Assembly (NCBI GenBank): GCA_019894665.1
Contig: JAGXOC010000008.1
Coordinates: 1-49,196 of the forward strand
Length of the DNA: 49,196 bases
Origin: Candidatus Thorarchaeota archaeon
GTDB taxonomy: Archaea; Asgardarchaeota; Thorarchaeia; Thorarchaeales; Thorarchaeaceae
Direction: 5' to 3'
In this document: in pieces, positions 25,121 through 34,210 of the stretch
Numbering within the stretch: position 1 is the first letter of the stretch
Layout: the number at the start of each line of letters is the position of its first letter
Position numbers and translations under genes: made by a program
The notes under the pieces: generated by a model
The model's database searches: none
What the model was told of the DNA's origin: nothing
The model's input: only the letters and a program-made list of their open reading frames with translations

Positions 25121-25633
25121 TTACTTTGTACCACCATATTTCTCCCATGATGTGATCTCCTCTAGAGGGAATCTTGTGCTATTACGTTCCTGATCCCCAT
25201 GACCTAAAGAAATCGAACATACAACACGCATGTCCTTAGGAATTCCAAGAGCTTCTCGAAATTGTGGCTCTATGTCTGTGTCCCGAACACCCATCCAACA
25301 GGTAGCTAATCCTAGAGAATGTGCTGCTAGCAGCATATTCTGTACTGCTTGATGAGGATCTGCAAGATGGTACCTTGGATGTTTTGCGGGATCTCCAAGA
25401 GCGACTATAACAACTGAAGATTCCTTCATGAACCGTCCGTAGTTATGGATGCCTGCAAGCTTAGTCCTCATCTCTTGATTTCGAATTATGATGAAGTGCC
25501 ACGGTTGCTTGTTTGATGCTGAAGGTGCCCATCTACCTGCTTGAAGGATTGTTTGAAGATCCTCCTCTTCAACATCATCGGACTTGTACTTTCTAATGCT
25601 TCTTCGATCTCTGATGGCCTTGATAGTATCCAT
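25121..25633 (-). CDS. Nitroreductase-family flavoprotein
   Basis: Classic nitroreductase start: MDTIKAIRDRRSIRKYKSDD, chosen at ATG 25633 with GGAG upstream rather than the track's 25663. Other marks are LQAGRWAPSASNKQPWHFII, then AVQNMLLAAHSLGLATCWMG and ISLGHG. These dimers bind FMN and reduce nitro compounds, quinones or flavins with NAD(P)H. Length of 170 residues is typical of the smaller archaeal members. Possible operon with the ACT protein. Confidence 0.93.
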   Translation of the reverse strand: MDTIKAIRDRRSIRKYKSDDVEEEDLQTILQAGRWAPSASNKQPWHFIIIRNQEMRTKLAGIHNYGRFMKESSVVIVALGDPAKHPRYHLADPHQAVQNMLLAAHSLGLATCWMGVRDTDIEPQFREALGIPKDMRVVCSISLGHGDQERNSTRFPLEEITSWEKYGGTK

Positions 25634-25741
25634 AGTTTCTAGACTCCTATTTAACTGGGACACGAACCTGTAATATATTGCGCGCTATCATAAACCTAAA
25701 AGGTGGAATTTCTTCGCGCACGATACATCTGATCGGTGAAA

Positions 25742-27187
25742 ATGACTATGAGTGTTAAAACGAAGCGAAAGGAACTCACCAGTGTGGGCGTCGATATAGG
25801 TTCATCAACTTCACATGTCGTGTTTAGCCAAATTGTACTCGAGAAGAATGATAATTCAAGAACCGAGAAGTTTGAGATCAAAGAACGGAAAATTCTCTAC
25901 TCGGGACCAATTCATCTGACTCCATTCAAGGATGCGAGAAATATCGATTTTGAGCATCTCCGAGACTTGCTCTTAAGTGACTATCAGAGTGCGGGGTTTG
26001 CAGTCTCTGACATAGATACAGGCGCGGTCATTATTACAGGAGAAACTGCAAAGAAAGAGAATGCTGAATGGATTGTCAGTGCACTCGCTGGCGAAGCTGG
26101 TAAATTTGTGGCTGCAACAGCAGGACCCAATTTTGAGTCGGTTCTTGCAGCATATGGGTCGGGTGCTGTCACAAAGTCTACTGACACTGGCGAAACAATC
26201 ATGAACGTTGACATTGGTGGTGGTTCATCTAACGTTGCTGTATGCAAGGATGGCCGTGTCGTTGCCACAACTGCAATAAATGTAGGTGGAAGATTGGTTG
26301 CAGTCGATGATAGTCATCGAATCATTCGCTTAGAGGACACCGGCAGGAATCTCGCTGAAGCAGTGGGACTGAGCTTGGAGATTGGACAGGTTCTTTCAGA
26401 TTCAGACAAAAAGAAACTTGCAGATGCTCTTGCTCGGGCACTTCTCGATTGTATCCAGCAGAAACCACTTTCAAAAATCACATCAATGTTGATGATGGCA
26501 CCTCCTCTCGAATATGATGATCAAATAGATTGCATAACATTCTCTGGAGGTGTTGCGGAGTATATCTATGGTAGCGAAGAGAGGGAGTTCAATGACCTTG
26601 GAGTATTTCTTGCCAGAGCAGTAAAAGAGAAGACTGGAGAGTTAAGCTTGCCAGTTGGGAAACCAGAGCACAAGATACGTGCTACTGTCATAGGAGCAGG
26701 TAATTTCAGTCTTCAAGTAAGTGGTTCCACAACATTTCTCTCCTCAGGTTTCAAATATCCGCTTCGTAATCTGCCTGTCATCGAACCACATATTGGTACA
26801 AGAAAACCATCCTCAACAGACGTCAAAGAAGCTATACAGAGAGCACTATCACGATTTGATTTGATAGAAGGTGTTGACCCACTCATTTTGGCCTTCAACA
26901 ATTCCGTTAGACCGTCCTATGACAATCTCAAAGAATTCGCTTTAGGAGTGGTTAGTGCTCTTCCTAATACTATCAAAACCCAGACTCCCATTTTCATGTG
27001 CTTCGACGCAGATATTGGCAACAGTGTGGGAAATGTCATGAAACGAGAGACTGGAATCAATAACGAGTTGCTCTCCATTGACGAGATATTCCTGAAAGAG
27101 GGTGATTTTGTTGACATCGGTGAGCCTATCATTGAGGATGTTGTCGTTCCAGTTGTGATCAAGACCTTGGTCTTCGATTCTGAATAA
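25742..27187 (+). CDS. eutA: EutA-like ethanolamine ammonia-lyase reactivase
   Basis: An actin-fold ATPase of about 480 residues matching EutA end to end: SVGVDIGSSTSHVVFSQIVL, GAVIITGETAKKENA, NVDIGGGSSNVAVCKDG with TAINVGGRLVAVD, ITFSGGVAEYIYG, RATVIGAGNFSLQVSGST, YPLRNLPV and GDFVDIGEPIIEDVVVPV. EutA removes damaged cobalamin from ethanolamine ammonia-lyase (EutBC) using ATP. No eutBC, microcompartment or cobalamin gene is in the window. ATG 25742 with GGTGA five bases upstream is preferred to the track's GTG at 25736. It is divergent from the nitroreductase. Confidence 0.93.
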   Translation: MTMSVKTKRKELTSVGVDIGSSTSHVVFSQIVLEKNDNSRTEKFEIKERKILYSGPIHLTPFKDARNIDFEHLRDLLLSDYQSAGFAVSDIDTGAVIITGETAKKENAEWIVSALAGEAGKFVAATAGPNFESVLAAYGSGAVTKSTDTGETIMNVDIGGGSSNVAVCKDGRVVATTAINVGGRLVAVDDSHRIIRLEDTGRNLAEAVGLSLEIGQVLSDSDKKKLADALARALLDCIQQKPLSKITSMLMMAPPLEYDDQIDCITFSGGVAEYIYGSEEREFNDLGVFLARAVKEKTGELSLPVGKPEHKIRATVIGAGNFSLQVSGSTTFLSSGFKYPLRNLPVIEPHIGTRKPSSTDVKEAIQRALSRFDLIEGVDPLILAFNNSVRPSYDNLKEFALGVVSALPNTIKTQTPIFMCFDADIGNSVGNVMKRETGINNELLSIDEIFLKEGDFVDIGEPIIEDVVVPVVIKTLVFDSE

Positions 27188-27193
27188 TCCATG

Positions 27194-28306
27194 CTATTCT
27201 TTCAAACGCTTACGGACCTGCGAAACCAGAAGATAGGTTATTGGAACCTTGATTGTTTCTTCCACAGGTTTTGGCACATATGGTTCTTGCTCTTTCTCAA
27301 ACCACATTCTGTGTTCGTAGTCTGTCCAGAGCTCCTCCTTCACTGGAACGAATTTACTGAATCTTAGGAATACAAAACCAAGTAGCGGGAGGATTGGCAT
27401 AGGAAGGAACAGGGGGAAAAAGCCCATACCAGGAGGAAATGTAATCAACGCAAAGAGAGTTAGAGCAGCTGAGGGGAGTAACTCTCCCAACAAAGCTACA
27501 GACACTAGTCTTGATTTCGTGATATTACCATTCTGGTACCTGAAGACATCCCGCACAAAGACAAAACGAAGTCCGGCTAAAAGTGCAACGGGGGGTAGTG
27601 AAGCAGCTATTGCAGCTGCAAACTGAAACTCAACATTAACTAGAGCTGTAAATCCATAAATCAGACCCCCGCCATAACCTGAAACAAAATAGAACAGTGA
27701 TGATAGTTGAATTTGATATGACCACCCATAGTTTACAGCGAAGAACATGAATGGACAGAACACAAGACCGAACCAGAGAAGACCTGAAAGAATTTTTTCA
27801 CGTCTGGACCTTTTTCTGAGAGTTGATGTTATGAACCTATAGCTGAGATTTCGATGTTCAGTTGAGATGCTTTGGCGAGTTGTTTCACGTGATATCAGAG
27901 GGAGAATGACAAAGAAGGCAATGGCTAGTATGGGGGTATATACCATCGTATTGTAGAAAGGATCTGACCCCCAGTAAGGATTGGCGAACGGGAGCAGTAT
28001 GAAGCTGAAGACCCAACTCAGGATACAGGCTGCAGCTGTTCTACCACGAATAGATTTCGATATTGGTCGTGAGTTTAGTTGCCACTCAAAAATCAAGCAA
28101 GGCAACAGAATGAGTATACCTGCTACTAGTGAGTTGATTGGATTTAGGGCTATAAATTGATTATCGATAACCGTTAGTAGTATAGAGTGCCACCAAGTTT
28201 CATATGAGTAGAAGAAACCCCGCAAGGGGAATATTAAGACAATTAGTATCTTGATAAGGAAAGCTGCACTCGGCCTCCGCCTACCAGTGACTTCGTTCAT
28301 CTCCAT
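27194..28306 (-). CDS. Multi-pass membrane protein, unknown
   Basis: Product of 370 residues with eight or nine hydrophobic spans (for example FLIKILIVLIFPLRGFF, LVAGILILLPCLIFEW, YTPILAIAFFVILPLIS, LPPVALLAGLRFVFV) and a cytosolic-looking charged loop rich in Arg (STLRKRSRREK). The C-terminal tail is polar (EKEQEPYVPKPVEETI). I do not recognise a family and see no catalytic motif. It converges on eutA with 6 bp between stops and is divergent from the MscS gene. Confidence 0.75.
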   Translation of the reverse strand: MEMNEVTGRRRPSAAFLIKILIVLIFPLRGFFYSYETWWHSILLTVIDNQFIALNPINSLVAGILILLPCLIFEWQLNSRPISKSIRGRTAAACILSWVFSFILLPFANPYWGSDPFYNTMVYTPILAIAFFVILPLISRETTRQSISTEHRNLSYRFITSTLRKRSRREKILSGLLWFGLVFCPFMFFAVNYGWSYQIQLSSLFYFVSGYGGGLIYGFTALVNVEFQFAAAIAASLPPVALLAGLRFVFVRDVFRYQNGNITKSRLVSVALLGELLPSAALTLFALITFPPGMGFFPLFLPMPILPLLGFVFLRFSKFVPVKEELWTDYEHRMWFEKEQEPYVPKPVEETIKVPITYLLVSQVRKRLKE

Positions 28307-28417
28307 ATCAGTTTCTGGATTAATTACCTATTAAGAGTACGTAGATTTCAGTGGGCGTACTATAGAACGTAGGTATCATTCAAATAGTCGATTCTGCAGA
28401 TAGAGATTGAGTCTGTC

Positions 28418-29341
28418 ATGCAAACTACAACCGCGTTACCCCCTCCGGATTTATTTATAGATCCTATTGGATACTTACAGTACTATTTCGATCAACTTTT
28501 CCCATATATTATAGTAGTAGTTTCACTTCTCCTACTCATGTTGCTGTATTTTGTACTTACCCGACTAGCTAAGAGGTCTCTTGTTTCAATTGGAATGGGA
28601 ATTGAAGCATCTACTGGAATTGTCTTGGTTCTCAGGTTGACCTTTTTCTTGGCTGCAGTGATTATTATAGTCAATGCATTTGCAGCGAGCCTTGCAACAA
28701 TTCTTTCTTTAACAGCAATCTTTGGTACCGCACTAGGTCTTGCCTTCTCTCAGGCACTGGGTAACATTGTCAGTGGGTTGTATGTCTTAGCTGCGCGACC
28801 CTTTAGGGTCGGAGATTATGTCAGAGTAGGAGGAGTTGAGGGAATAGTCAGAGAGATCACCTTGAACTACACACGAATACTTCTTGGTGATGAAACAAGG
28901 CAATTACTCCCAAACAACAAGGTTGTGTCCAGTGAAGTCACCAACTTTCGAGTTGCTGTAGCAGATATACTCATCGACAAAGAGAAGCAAATTGAGGAAG
29001 CACAAGGGGAGAAGCAGAAAAAATCTTACCTCAGATCTATTGACAATGCTATAGACATACTGCGCGATATGGCTAGTGATGCTGATGCATATAGGTATAC
29101 ATTCGACATGAACATTCACATGAGCTATGACCAGAAGAAAATGCAGCATCAATTCGATGAGGTTTGTAAGAAATATGAGAAGGTGTTTCTTTCTCGCCCA
29201 TCGTATCAGATATGGGCAAAACCAGCAGCTGCAGTCACCTATCGTTTTACATACATCGTGGATGACCCGATGAAGATAATCAAAATGACCTCTTTGTTCA
29301 TGAGCGACCTTCTCGAGTACTATATTGAGGGTGAAAAATGA
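28418..29341 (+). CDS. Small-conductance mechanosensitive channel (MscS family)
   Basis: Three N-terminal spans (about residues 27-47, 66-86, 88-108) lead into the signature pore helix and beta domain: IFGTALGLAFSQALGNIVSG, then LAARPFRVGDYVRVGGVEGI, ITLNYTRILLGDETRQLLPN. The C-terminal domain is longer and charged. MscS channels open under membrane tension to release solutes in hypo-osmotic shock. The pore Gly/Ala pattern is present. Length of 307 residues is normal. Its stop is 1 bp from the stop of the convergent trmO gene. Confidence 0.95.
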   Translation: MQTTTALPPPDLFIDPIGYLQYYFDQLFPYIIVVVSLLLLMLLYFVLTRLAKRSLVSIGMGIEASTGIVLVLRLTFFLAAVIIIVNAFAASLATILSLTAIFGTALGLAFSQALGNIVSGLYVLAARPFRVGDYVRVGGVEGIVREITLNYTRILLGDETRQLLPNNKVVSSEVTNFRVAVADILIDKEKQIEEAQGEKQKKSYLRSIDNAIDILRDMASDADAYRYTFDMNIHMSYDQKKMQHQFDEVCKKYEKVFLSRPSYQIWAKPAAAVTYRFTYIVDDPMKIIKMTSLFMSDLLEYYIEGEK

Positions 29342-29342
29342 T

Positions 29343-29789
29343 TCATGTAGTATATCGTCGCTCCAAATCCTTGAACCAAGGTGCGACTCTTGCATTATCT
29401 ACCGTATCAGAAGAGGGCAGGTATGGTTTGATATCAATAATTGGCGACCCATGATTGGCATCCATATGGTCTATCTTCAGACGAGAGTGCTTATCATCAA
29501 CTTCTAGAAGCTTGACAATAGTGTGTCCTATTGGGTTAGGTCTTGAGGGAGACCTACATGAGAAGGCTCCTGATGCTTCATCGCCCTTATTTCTTGGAGG
29601 ATAGGATATCAGTGTTGTTCGATCTTCCTCAGAGTCACGTTCATGTATCCACCATAACACAATCAGATGAGAGAAGAGGTCAACATGCAGGGTGGCATCC
29701 CAAATTTCAGAGTTGATGACCAGATAGATTCCGGTGTCATTCTTTTCTACATAACCAATAGGTCGGATTGAATACTCCAATTTACTCAC
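29343..29789 (-). CDS. trmO: tRNA (m6t6A37) methyltransferase TrmO-like
   Basis: A single TsaA/TrmO domain (148 residues) with all hallmarks: IRPIGYVEKND, FSHLIVLWWIHE, GAFSCRSPSRPNPIGHTIVK and DHMDANHGSPIIDIKPYLP. TrmO methylates N6 of threonylcarbamoyl-adenosine 37 in tRNA-Thr using SAM in E. coli. The archaeal form lacks the bacterial C-terminal domain, as here. The gene is divergent from the AstE-like enzyme gene. Confidence 0.92.
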   Translation of the reverse strand: MSKLEYSIRPIGYVEKNDTGIYLVINSEIWDATLHVDLFSHLIVLWWIHERDSEEDRTTLISYPPRNKGDEASGAFSCRSPSRPNPIGHTIVKLLEVDDKHSRLKIDHMDANHGSPIIDIKPYLPSSDTVDNARVAPWFKDLERRYTT

Positions 29790-29903
29790 CTTATCATTTT
29801 GAGGTGTATGAATTGTCGCAAATTAATCCGACTGTCTAGCAATCAATACGCTTCTCGATGGATTAAAAGGAGCGATTGTTGTGAACCGATTTTGGTTTAC
29901 ACT

Positions 29904-31013
29904 ATGAAAAAGATAGAGATTGGTACTGCAAAAAGCGAGCCAGGAAAACTTACCTATGGATTCGTTGACGCATTGGAGTTGCCAACAGGCACCCAAGACA
30001 AGCTAGCAGTGATGATAGCTCAGGGGAAAGAAGATGGTCCTACTTTCTTCATTACAGCCAATATTCATGGAAATGAGCTCACGGGTATTGGGGTCATTCA
30101 TGATGTGGTCACACAGGAACTCGCAGAGCAATTGAAAGGAACAGTTGTAGCAATCCCATCTTTGAACCCAACAGGCCTTAGATTGTATCAAAGATATCCA
30201 GAGTACCAAGATGCTGATCCAAATCGGCAATTCCCGGAGGGAAGATTCGCAAAGCCCGATCAGGATGATGAGGATAAGAAGTTTCCAAAACCTTACGAAC
30301 AGGTAGCGAATCTGATCTATAGCATTTTAGAAAAATATGCAAATTACCATCTGGATTTTCATAACCACACACTCCGGTCAATCCCTTACTCAATCATGGA
30401 TAGAATATTCTATGACGGTGACGACGAGAAGGAAGAAGCTAAGAAGTTGGCCGCAAAGCAACTTGGAATGATTGAAGCATATGGTGCGGCTGCAATGGTT
30501 GCTTCGGACTTCCCACCAAAGAAATACATCAATCTGAAGTACCACCGCTCCTGTTCAGGTGCGGTTCTGAATTCTCTGAGGATACCGGCGTTTACGGTGG
30601 AAATGGGTAGTAATAATGTCCTTCTCCCAGATATCATTTCAGGTTCTGTTAAAGGTACGAAGAATGTTTTGAGATGGGCAGGAATGTTAGAATCTCCAAT
30701 GGAAAAGGTCACTGAATTCACAGTACCAGCCCCAGAGCATCGTGTCAGACGATTTGAGCATCCGCGATCAGAACACTCTGGAATTGTAAGACTGCTGGTT
30801 GAACCGGGTGAGAAAGTGACTAAGGGCCAAGCAATAGCAAAGATAACAGACATTCATGGGAAACCTCTAGGTGATGGATTCATCCGGACAGACCATGATG
30901 GTTACATGATTGCTCTAAAGGACGAAGTGACCATTTATCCGAACGAACATGTTGCAGAGATGGGCATAAAAGATGAGTATGATATGATTGCACCCATGCC
31001 TCCAAAGAAGTAA
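29904..31013 (+). CDS. Succinylglutamate desuccinylase/aspartoacylase-family hydrolase
   Basis: I start at ATG 29904 (MKKIEIGTAKSEPGKLTYGF); the 35 upstream codons in the track do not look coding. The M14-like zinc site is visible: ANIHGNELTG (His and Glu ligands) and, later, YHLDFHNHTL. Further marks are IPSLNPTGLRLYQRYP, FTVEMGSN, and a C-terminal beta domain (GIVRLLVEPGEKVTKGQAIA) that is biotinyl/lipoyl-like, as in this family. Such enzymes cleave N-acyl groups from amino acids; the true substrate is unknown, and ectoine or acyl-amino-acid deacylation are alternatives. Confidence 0.9.
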   Translation: MKKIEIGTAKSEPGKLTYGFVDALELPTGTQDKLAVMIAQGKEDGPTFFITANIHGNELTGIGVIHDVVTQELAEQLKGTVVAIPSLNPTGLRLYQRYPEYQDADPNRQFPEGRFAKPDQDDEDKKFPKPYEQVANLIYSILEKYANYHLDFHNHTLRSIPYSIMDRIFYDGDDEKEEAKKLAAKQLGMIEAYGAAAMVASDFPPKKYINLKYHRSCSGAVLNSLRIPAFTVEMGSNNVLLPDIISGSVKGTKNVLRWAGMLESPMEKVTEFTVPAPEHRVRRFEHPRSEHSGIVRLLVEPGEKVTKGQAIAKITDIHGKPLGDGFIRTDHDGYMIALKDEVTIYPNEHVAEMGIKDEYDMIAPMPPKK

Positions 31014-31019
31014 TAGGAA

Positions 31020-32759
31020 TCAACCTGACATCAGGAGCATGGAAGTGAGTTCCACTCTTAAATCGTCTTCAGACACGAATCCAGCGAGCTTCTTCGTTCC
31101 CAAATGAATAGTGGGCAGAGCAGGCAAATCATCCTCATTTATTCCAGAATCTGGATCATCAACATTGATGAGTCGGATGTTTGAGGGACTAATGCTCATC
31201 TCTGTGAGGACCACTTTTAATGAATCAAGGACAGGACCGCAGAAGACACAATGATCTGATTTGTAGAACATAATGGAGGGAATCTTGAGTTCTTCCTTCC
31301 AAGCAGGCAAGAGTACAATGAACTTGCTTCCCTTAGATGCATCTGAGGAGTCTCTATCCTCAACCCACACTCTTCCACCCAGATGTTCAATATATCGATC
31401 AACAACTGTCAAGCCAAGACCTTTTCCTGCAAGCTGTTCCTCTGGCCCTCCAGTTCTCCTGAAAATCTGGTCCTTGTGTTCATCAGGAATCCCAGGTCCA
31501 TTATCTAGGAACTCAATCCGAACCATGTCGCCATCCTCAGTGACATCGGCTTTGATCTCAAGGTCGACTGTTGTACTGGGATCTTCGCTCGCACTGTAAT
31601 GGATTATGTTAAAGAAAATATACCACATGAAGGCATGTCCAACAACATTGAAAGATTGCTCTGGAATGTTTGATTTAACATTGAGTGTCTTCCACTTGAA
31701 GTCTCGTGTAACCTCTCGAACAGCCTTGTTGAAATGGGGTTGAAGTCGGGTCTGGACCTTATTTGGCGGCGCTTGACCCAAGGATATTAGAACACCCATG
31801 TTGGCGATCATTCTACTAGCACTGCGCACACTCCACGCGGACTCGCTGAGCAATCCTCTGAGACGGTCTGGCAGGTCTATAGAGATGCTGAGATCCTCCA
31901 GCGCAAACAGAACATTCTGATTTGTCATGTTTAGGTCACTGCTCATGACTTCCATGTACAAGTTGGCCCTCTCGCTTTCATGTCTTAGTCGTTGTTCCAC
32001 GCCGCGCCGAGTCGTTATGTCAAATGCAGTAAGCCCAATCTCGTTCACTTTCTCAGTACCTGATGTTAGAGGGCTGGAAGAAATGTTAGCCCAGATGACC
32101 TTCCCATCACCCCGTTTCATCTGTATCTCAAGCCCGCTCACGCTCTTTCCACGCAGAGCTTCTTTTACGATATCTGCTCCAGGGTCATAGAGTGGTTCTG
32201 GATCGGGGAGAAATTCTGAGAGAGACCTCCCGATGAGGTTCTCAGCCTCAACGCCAAGAAGCTCTTCAGCTGCTGCATTGACTTGTTCAATATCCCCATT
32301 TCGATTCAATGTGAAATACGCGACTGGCGACATATCATATAGTGTCGCGAAACGTTTCTCGAGTTCCGTTACAGCAGCTTCAAGCTCCATCCGTGATGAG
32401 ATATTGCGCACTGTGGCGATTATTGCGGGTTTTCCTTCAAGTTTGATTTCGGTTGGAGTGATTTCCACATGAAGTACATTCTTGTCCTTTGATGTTAAGC
32501 GTGTGTTGAATCGTGTTGCATTTTCACCTGTGACAAGAGCTTCTATCATTTCTTGATCTCGTTTGCGGGACATTGAATCGATGAGGTCTTCAAAGGCTGT
32601 ATCCAAGAGGTCGTCTTTCTCATAGCCAAGCATATCGGTGAAGGCGTAATTGGTGAGGATGATGTCTTCATCCTGAATGACCACAAATCCATCACGGACT
32701 ACCTCCATCACCTTGTGTAGCCATGAAGTTTCGTGATTCTCATCTGTCACCGGTGGCAC
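31020..32759 (-). CDS. PAS-PAS kinase-like protein with thioredoxin-like tail, H box lost
   Basis: Paralogue of the protein at 11738 along its whole length: two PAS domains, DHp, ATPase domain and CxxC tail (MFYKSDHCVFCGPVLDSLKV, Cys504/Cys507, then ALPTIHLG). The H-box reads VMSSDLNMTN: Ser274 stands where the paralogue has the phosphoacceptor His. The N box reads FNIIHYS, so the second Asn is Tyr. The G boxes remain (DNGPGIPD, GKGLGLTVVD). It may bind ATP but is unlikely to autophosphorylate on the usual site. GTG start at 32759. Ends 6 bp from the convergent hydrolase. Confidence 0.88.
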   Translation of the reverse strand: MPPVTDENHETSWLHKVMEVVRDGFVVIQDEDIILTNYAFTDMLGYEKDDLLDTAFEDLIDSMSRKRDQEMIEALVTGENATRFNTRLTSKDKNVLHVEITPTEIKLEGKPAIIATVRNISSRMELEAAVTELEKRFATLYDMSPVAYFTLNRNGDIEQVNAAAEELLGVEAENLIGRSLSEFLPDPEPLYDPGADIVKEALRGKSVSGLEIQMKRGDGKVIWANISSSPLTSGTEKVNEIGLTAFDITTRRGVEQRLRHESERANLYMEVMSSDLNMTNQNVLFALEDLSISIDLPDRLRGLLSESAWSVRSASRMIANMGVLISLGQAPPNKVQTRLQPHFNKAVREVTRDFKWKTLNVKSNIPEQSFNVVGHAFMWYIFFNIIHYSASEDPSTTVDLEIKADVTEDGDMVRIEFLDNGPGIPDEHKDQIFRRTGGPEEQLAGKGLGLTVVDRYIEHLGGRVWVEDRDSSDASKGSKFIVLLPAWKEELKIPSIMFYKSDHCVFCGPVLDSLKVVLTEMSISPSNIRLINVDDPDSGINEDDLPALPTIHLGTKKLAGFVSEDDLRVELTSMLLMSG

Positions 32760-32917
32760 CTGTAATCCAAACTTTCTACACGGTTCTACATAAGTAAATG
32801 TAGCTAGTCTTCATTCGATTTTTAAGGTCTTTAGGATACTCGAATATTCCGAGAACGTGTTTTTTCTAAAGGGAAAACCTCCTGAAGATGAGACCTACTG
32901 AAAGTGTGTGAATCAAA

Positions 32918-34204
32918 ATGCGATATGAGTGTGTTAAGGCAAGATCTTTGCTCTCTAAACCACATGTTGCAGATAGTTGGTTCCACATGAACAGAAGCCT
33001 GAATGCATACCGAGGGTGCGAACATGGTTGTGTCTATTGTGATGGTAACTCAGAGTATTATCATGTTGACAACTTCTACTCACACGTCAGAGTGAAGGAA
33101 AATGCAGCAGAAATTCTTCGGAAAGAGCTGAAGAAACTGGGGTTCACTTCCAGAACCGAGCTAGAAACAGAAACCCTCTGGTCTTTTCTGGATGATGAGG
33201 ATGCCAAAAGGATTGCAGAGAAAGTCCCACGAAAGCTCGTGATTGGCGCGTGTGGCGGGGTCAGCGATGGGTTTCAACAAGCTGAACGAGAACACAAGGT
33301 GACTTACCGTATCCTAGAGACTCTCTTGGATTACGGCATGCCAGTCTTTATTCTCACAAAATCAGACCTCGTTCTGGAGTACCTGGATATCCTCAAGGAA
33401 ATACACGAACGCGCCTTTGCTAATGTTGTATTCACGATAACGTGTGCAGATGATGAAGTTCAGAGAGTGTTTGAACCAAATGCAGCAGCAACATCAGAAC
33501 GATTCTCTGCACTCAAGGAAATACGAAAGGCAGGTCTCTATGGAGGTGTGATGGCTACACCAATCATTCCAACCATAGGGGACAATGTTGAGAATATGAC
33601 TAGCCTTGCGAAAGCAACAAGAGCAGCTAATGGTGAGTTCATTCAATTTGGTGGATTGACGCTCAAACCTGGTCGTCAGAAAGAATACTTCATGCGTGTG
33701 ATAGACAGAAGGTATCCCGACAACTGTGAGGCTATAACAAGAATCTACGAGGACAACAACACATACGGACAACCGATCTTTAAACGACTCCCAGTCAGTG
33801 TGATGGTATTGGGTCGACATATATGTAACCAGGTCGGTGTAAGGGATAGAACTGTTCGACAGAAGATTCCCCACGAACACGAATCCAACAATCAGGTCCT
33901 TGGAGTATTACTTGACATCACTTTTCGAATGAACATGTTCTTTGGAATGCCACGAAGTGCAACCAAACCATACTGGGAACTCGCAGTGAGAATTGAGCGA
34001 GGTGTTGATGAACTCACAAAACTGCGTGGTGAAGGAGAACTCAACCAACATCTTATGATCGACAACTCAATGGGAGAAACTGTAGAAGAGATTCTGGACA
34101 CTGGAACCTGTAAGGCACTTGATAATCTCGAGGCGAGAATCGACAGATTAACAGAAACGCAGATTGAAACTGAGATTCGAACGTCACCAGATGAGTTTGT
34201 ATAG
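32918..34204 (+). CDS. SPL-family radical SAM protein
   Basis: A 428-residue radical SAM enzyme with the cluster motif YRGCEHGCVYCDGNSEYYHV (CxxxCxxC), as in spore-photoproduct-lyase-like proteins and the Rv2578c group. Also FILTKSDLVLEYLDIL and VVFTITCADDEVQRVFEPNA, TPIIPTIGDN and GGLTLKPGRQKEYFM, all typical. The 4Fe-4S cluster splits SAM to start radical chemistry. DNA-photoproduct repair is known only for true SPL; the substrate here is unknown. It is convergent with the MFS gene (6 bp apart). Confidence 0.9.
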   Translation: MRYECVKARSLLSKPHVADSWFHMNRSLNAYRGCEHGCVYCDGNSEYYHVDNFYSHVRVKENAAEILRKELKKLGFTSRTELETETLWSFLDDEDAKRIAEKVPRKLVIGACGGVSDGFQQAEREHKVTYRILETLLDYGMPVFILTKSDLVLEYLDILKEIHERAFANVVFTITCADDEVQRVFEPNAAATSERFSALKEIRKAGLYGGVMATPIIPTIGDNVENMTSLAKATRAANGEFIQFGGLTLKPGRQKEYFMRVIDRRYPDNCEAITRIYEDNNTYGQPIFKRLPVSVMVLGRHICNQVGVRDRTVRQKIPHEHESNNQVLGVLLDITFRMNMFFGMPRSATKPYWELAVRIERGVDELTKLRGEGELNQHLMIDNSMGETVEEILDTGTCKALDNLEARIDRLTETQIETEIRTSPDEFV

Positions 34205-34210
34205 CTAAGT

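Noticed and set aside
29799-29903. 35-codon N-terminal extension of the AstE-like enzyme
   Set aside because: The residues (MRCMNCRKLIRLSSNQ) have no family match, and the family begins near MKKIEIG.
32760-32917. Near-palindrome ACTCGAATATTCCGAG as an operator
   Set aside because: The arms are out of register by one base and no regulator gene is adjacent.
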